The notes under the pieces are model-generated. The model searched no databases. It was not told where the DNA came from and saw nothing but the letters and a program-made list of their open reading frames with translations. From positions 1 to 8,792 of the forward strand of contig JAAZOO010000325.1 in NCBI GenBank assembly GCA_012797715.1: a stretch of 8,792 nt of DNA. The letters run 5' to 3'. Both the position numbers and the translations under genes were made by a program. Numbering within the stretch: position 1 is the first letter of the stretch; every line of letters begins with the position of its first letter. Origin of the DNA: Geobacteraceae bacterium. Lineage in GTDB: Bacteria > Desulfobacterota > Desulfuromonadia > Geobacterales > Geobacteraceae. This document shows, one piece after another, positions 6,176-8,792 of the stretch.

Positions 6176-8792
6176 ATGCACGGTTACATTCTCGGGGAAA
6201 TCCGCCAATCGCCGGAACCCCTTACCGCAGTGGAAGTGGAGGGCATCGTCGCCCGCTGCCACGCCATGAAGCGGGAGGCGGCGTCACTGCCCCTGGCGTA
6301 CCTGCTGGACCTGATGGACCGGGTAGGCCGTGCCTGGAGCGATCCCGGCTACCCCTACCGCCGGGAGGCCCTGGCACGGCTTCCGGACCTCATCGGCTTC
6401 AGCCCGGCCATGATCGAGCAGGGGATCCTGGTGATGGCGGACCTGCTGCGGCGGGAGAGCCTCCTGACCCGGCTGGCATGCGACCTGGGCGACCACCGCT
6501 TCCTGGACGACTGGGTGTTCGACAACCGCTTCCGGGGCCTGATCAAGGCCCAGCCCCTGGGCGTGGTGGCCCACGTCTCCGCAGGCAACGTCTTCGTGGG
6601 CGGGGTGGACACCCTGATCCAGGGCATCATCACCCGCAACGTCAACATCATGAAGATGTCTTCGGTCGACCCGGTGTTTCCGGTGCTCTTCGCCAGGAGC
6701 CTGCGGGACCATGACGGGAGGGGGACCGTTGCCGGCTCCCTGGCCCTGCTGTCCTGGAGGGGGGGCGACCGGGAGATAGAAGGGGTGCTGAAGCGGGAGT
6801 GCAACGCCATCGTGGTCTACGGCGGCGCCGAGGCGGTGCGCAGCTACCGGGAAGGGCTTGGCCTGCACACCCGGCTCGTGGAATACGGGCCCAAGTACAG
6901 TTTCGTGCTGGTTGACGGAGACGAGCTGGAACGGCGGGGGCTGGACGCCTGCGCCCGACTCATCGCCCGCGACGGGGTGATGTGGGAGCAGTCCGCCTGC
7001 TCCTCGCCCCACGTGGTGTACGTGGAGGGGAGGGAAACCGCGCGCAGGCTCATGAAGGCTCTGGCCGCGGCTTTCGAGCAGTGGGCCGCGGAGATCCCGC
7101 CCGGCGGTTTGAGCGATGACGAGGCGGTGGAAATCACCAAGGTGCGGGAGATGGCAAAGGTGGAAAAGGCCATGGGCTCCGGAGACCTGATCCACCCCGC
7201 GGGAACCGGATGGACCCTGGTTCTGCGGGACGATCCCCGCTTCGAGACCTCATGCCTGAACCGCACCCTCATCATCAAGCCGGTGGAGAGCCTGGAAGGG
7301 GCGGTGAAATGCGTGGAGCCCATGGGAGAGTATATCCAGACCGTTGCCGTCTTGGCGGACGAAGGGAGGGCGCGAAGCCTGGCACGGGAGCTGTCGGCCC
7401 TGGGCGCGGACCGCATGGTGGAAATCGGCCGCATGGCGACGCGCAAGCACGGCACGCCCCACGACGGCACCCGCGGCCTGGCGACCCTGGTGCGGTGGAC
7501 ATCCCTTTCCCGCAACGCCCTGGAACTGGGGGCGGATGACGCCCCCTGGCAGCGGGCCGACGATTCCGGGGATACCTTCGACTTCCTCCCCGACGAGGAA
7601 CGGGACGCACTCACCCTTTCCCGCCTGGCGGAGACCGTGGCCTACTGCCGCGACCGTTCACCCCTGCTTGCCGAACGCTACGGCGACCTGCCGGTGAACA
7701 CCCTGGACGAATTCCGGCGCCTCCCCCTCATGACCGGCGACGACTACAAGAAATACCTGCCGCCCCACGGTACGGGTCTCCTGACCGGAGAAGCCGCCGA
7801 AGGGTATGTCTTTTCCAGCGGCGGCACCACCGGAGCGCCCAAGGCCGTGTACCGCACCATCGACGAGCAGCGCTACAACGCGGTGCGCCTGGGCAAGGGG
7901 CTGTCCCTGTCCGTGTTCGGACCGGGCGACGTGGTGGCCAACCTGCTGTTCGCCGGCAACATGTGGGCCTCCTTCGTCTCCTACAACCAGGCCCTGGAAC
8001 ATACCGGCTGCCGCATTCTTCCGGTTTCCGGGAACCTTCCCATGGGGCAGATTGCGGGATACCTGACAACCTTCGGAGCGAACGCGGTCATTACCATCCC
8101 CTCGGTTCTGCTTTCTCTGGCCGCCTACGTGGAGAGCAACAACCTGCCGATCCGCCTGCGCAAGGTATCCACGGGCGGGGAGCACCTGTTCGCCGGGGCC
8201 CGGGAGTACCTGAGCCGCACCCTGGGCGTGGAGCAGTTCGCCTCCACCGGCTACACCACCAACGATACCGGCGCCATCGGCTACCAGTGCCCCTTCTGCG
8301 AGGGAGGGATTCACCACGTGCACGAGGACCTGCACCTGCTGGAAATCCTCGATCCCGAAACCAATGAGCCGCTGGGGCCGGGCCGCATCGGCAAGGTGGT
8401 GGTGACCAACCTGCAGCGGCGGCTCATGCCCACCATCCGCTACGAGGTGGGGGACCTGGGCCGCTGGATCCGGGGAGCCTGCCCCTGCGGCCGCAAGACC
8501 CGGCTCATGGAGCTCCTGGGTCGTTCCGACGACGTGCTCATCATCGGCGGCGGCAACATCCATCCCGAGGTGGTGGCCGCGGCGGTCCACGCCGTGCCGG
8601 GGCTCTCCCCCCACTTCCAGATGGCGGCGCGCCTGGAGGACCACCGGGATCAGCTGCTGGTGAGGGTGGAGCGGGCGGCAACCGCGGACCCCGCCGCGGA
8701 TGAAAGGGCGGCGGAGATGGTGACGAGGCGCCTGCTGCAGGAATCCAAGGAACTGAAAGCCATGATCGACGGAGGGCTGGCCGCTCCCGTAA
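6176..8792 (+). CDS. luxC: LuxC-type acyl-CoA reductase fused to a PaaK-like acyl-CoA ligase domain, 3'-truncated
   Basis: The frame is open from the ATG at 6176 to the window edge (872 codons), with no stop. Residues about 1-450 are LuxC, the reductase that turns an acyl thioester into an aldehyde with NAD(P)H. The cofactor-binding segment runs from QPLGVVAHVSAGN (126-138) to MKMSSVDP (159-166); YGGAEAV (215-221) and LVEYGPKYS (234-242) follow; the catalytic cysteine is Cys275 in WEQSACSSP; and PHDGTRGLATLVRW (429-442) is a typical LuxC ending. After a linker, a PaaK-like domain begins near residue 475, with phosphate loop SSGGTTGAPK (547-556), GYTTNDTG (692-699), zinc cysteines 705/708 (CPFC) and 769/771 (CPC), and SDDVLIIGG near 784-792. 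By comparison with the ligase at 3665-4969, only some 25-40 residues including the adenylation lysine are missing. LuxC of luminous bacteria, about 480 residues, has no such extension. The fusion suggests that acid activation and reduction are coupled in one polypeptide. The symbol is the family name of the N-terminal half only. Confidence 0.88.
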   Translation, partial: MHGYILGEIRQSPEPLTAVEVEGIVARCHAMKREAASLPLAYLLDLMDRVGRAWSDPGYPYRREALARLPDLIGFSPAMIEQGILVMADLLRRESLLTRLACDLGDHRFLDDWVFDNRFRGLIKAQPLGVVAHVSAGNVFVGGVDTLIQGIITRNVNIMKMSSVDPVFPVLFARSLRDHDGRGTVAGSLALLSWRGGDREIEGVLKRECNAIVVYGGAEAVRSYREGLGLHTRLVEYGPKYSFVLVDGDELERRGLDACARLIARDGVMWEQSACSSPHVVYVEGRETARRLMKALAAAFEQWAAEIPPGGLSDDEAVEITKVREMAKVEKAMGSGDLIHPAGTGWTLVLRDDPRFETSCLNRTLIIKPVESLEGAVKCVEPMGEYIQTVAVLADEGRARSLARELSALGADRMVEIGRMATRKHGTPHDGTRGLATLVRWTSLSRNALELGADDAPWQRADDSGDTFDFLPDEERDALTLSRLAETVAYCRDRSPLLAERYGDLPVNTLDEFRRLPLMTGDDYKKYLPPHGTGLLTGEAAEGYVFSSGGTTGAPKAVYRTIDEQRYNAVRLGKGLSLSVFGPGDVVANLLFAGNMWASFVSYNQALEHTGCRILPVSGNLPMGQIAGYLTTFGANAVITIPSVLLSLAAYVESNNLPIRLRKVSTGGEHLFAGAREYLSRTLGVEQFASTGYTTNDTGAIGYQCPFCEGGIHHVHEDLHLLEILDPETNEPLGPGRIGKVVVTNLQRRLMPTIRYEVGDLGRWIRGACPCGRKTRLMELLGRSDDVLIIGGGNIHPEVVAAAVHAVPGLSPHFQMAARLEDHRDQLLVRVERAATADPAADERAAEMVTRRLLQESKELKAMIDGGLAAPV

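Noticed and set aside
1..8792. CRISPR array, tRNA/rRNA genes, insertion sequence or attachment site
   Set aside because: I saw no spaced direct repeats, cloverleaf-like sequence, transposase or terminal repeats; the window is almost wholly accounted for by six coding regions.

Overview
This is a GC-rich bacterial window with almost no non-coding DNA. All six genes lie on the + strand and look like part of one operon that runs off both ends. The high G+C, tight gene packing and gene families fit a Gram-negative bacterium, perhaps a deltaproteobacterium of the Geobacter/Desulfuromonas kind. No rRNA, tRNA or species-specific marker is present, so the taxon is a low-confidence guess.

Layout: (1) bases 2-1108, the C-terminal part of a GNAT-type acetyltransferase protein whose frame is open to the left edge; its first visible residues resemble the end of an anti-sigma-factor type ATPase domain. 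(2) 1108-2298, a 12-helix MFS exporter of the MFS_3/EntS-like type. (3) 2299-3660, a divergent PaaK-like adenylate-forming enzyme with an altered P-loop and no zinc cysteines. (4) 3665-4969, a canonical PaaK-like acyl-CoA ligase. (5) 4974-6092, a LuxE-type acyl-protein synthetase with the C-terminal acyl-carrying cysteine. (6) 6176 to the right edge, a LuxC-type acyl-CoA reductase fused to a second PaaK-like ligase domain; it is cut off just before its C terminus.

Genes 1-5 are joined by a 1-base overlap, a zero-base junction and two 4-base gaps. The only real intergenic space is 83 bases before the LuxC fusion, and it contains a perfect 12-bp inverted repeat with an 18-base loop and no T-tract.

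How the genes may work together (inference): LuxE and LuxC are the activating and reducing parts of the fatty acid reductase that makes the aldehyde for bacterial luciferase. No luciferase (luxAB) or acyltransferase (luxD) is visible here. Instead, the reductase is accompanied by three PaaK-like domains, one of them fused to LuxC, and by an efflux-type transporter. This suggests an ATP- and NAD(P)H-dependent route that reduces a carboxylic acid, either fatty or aromatic, to an aldehyde used in a non-luminescent, possibly exported, product. The upstream regulator-like/acetyltransferase protein could link the operon to partner-switching control or could acetylate an intermediate. The substrate and product cannot be read from the sequence.
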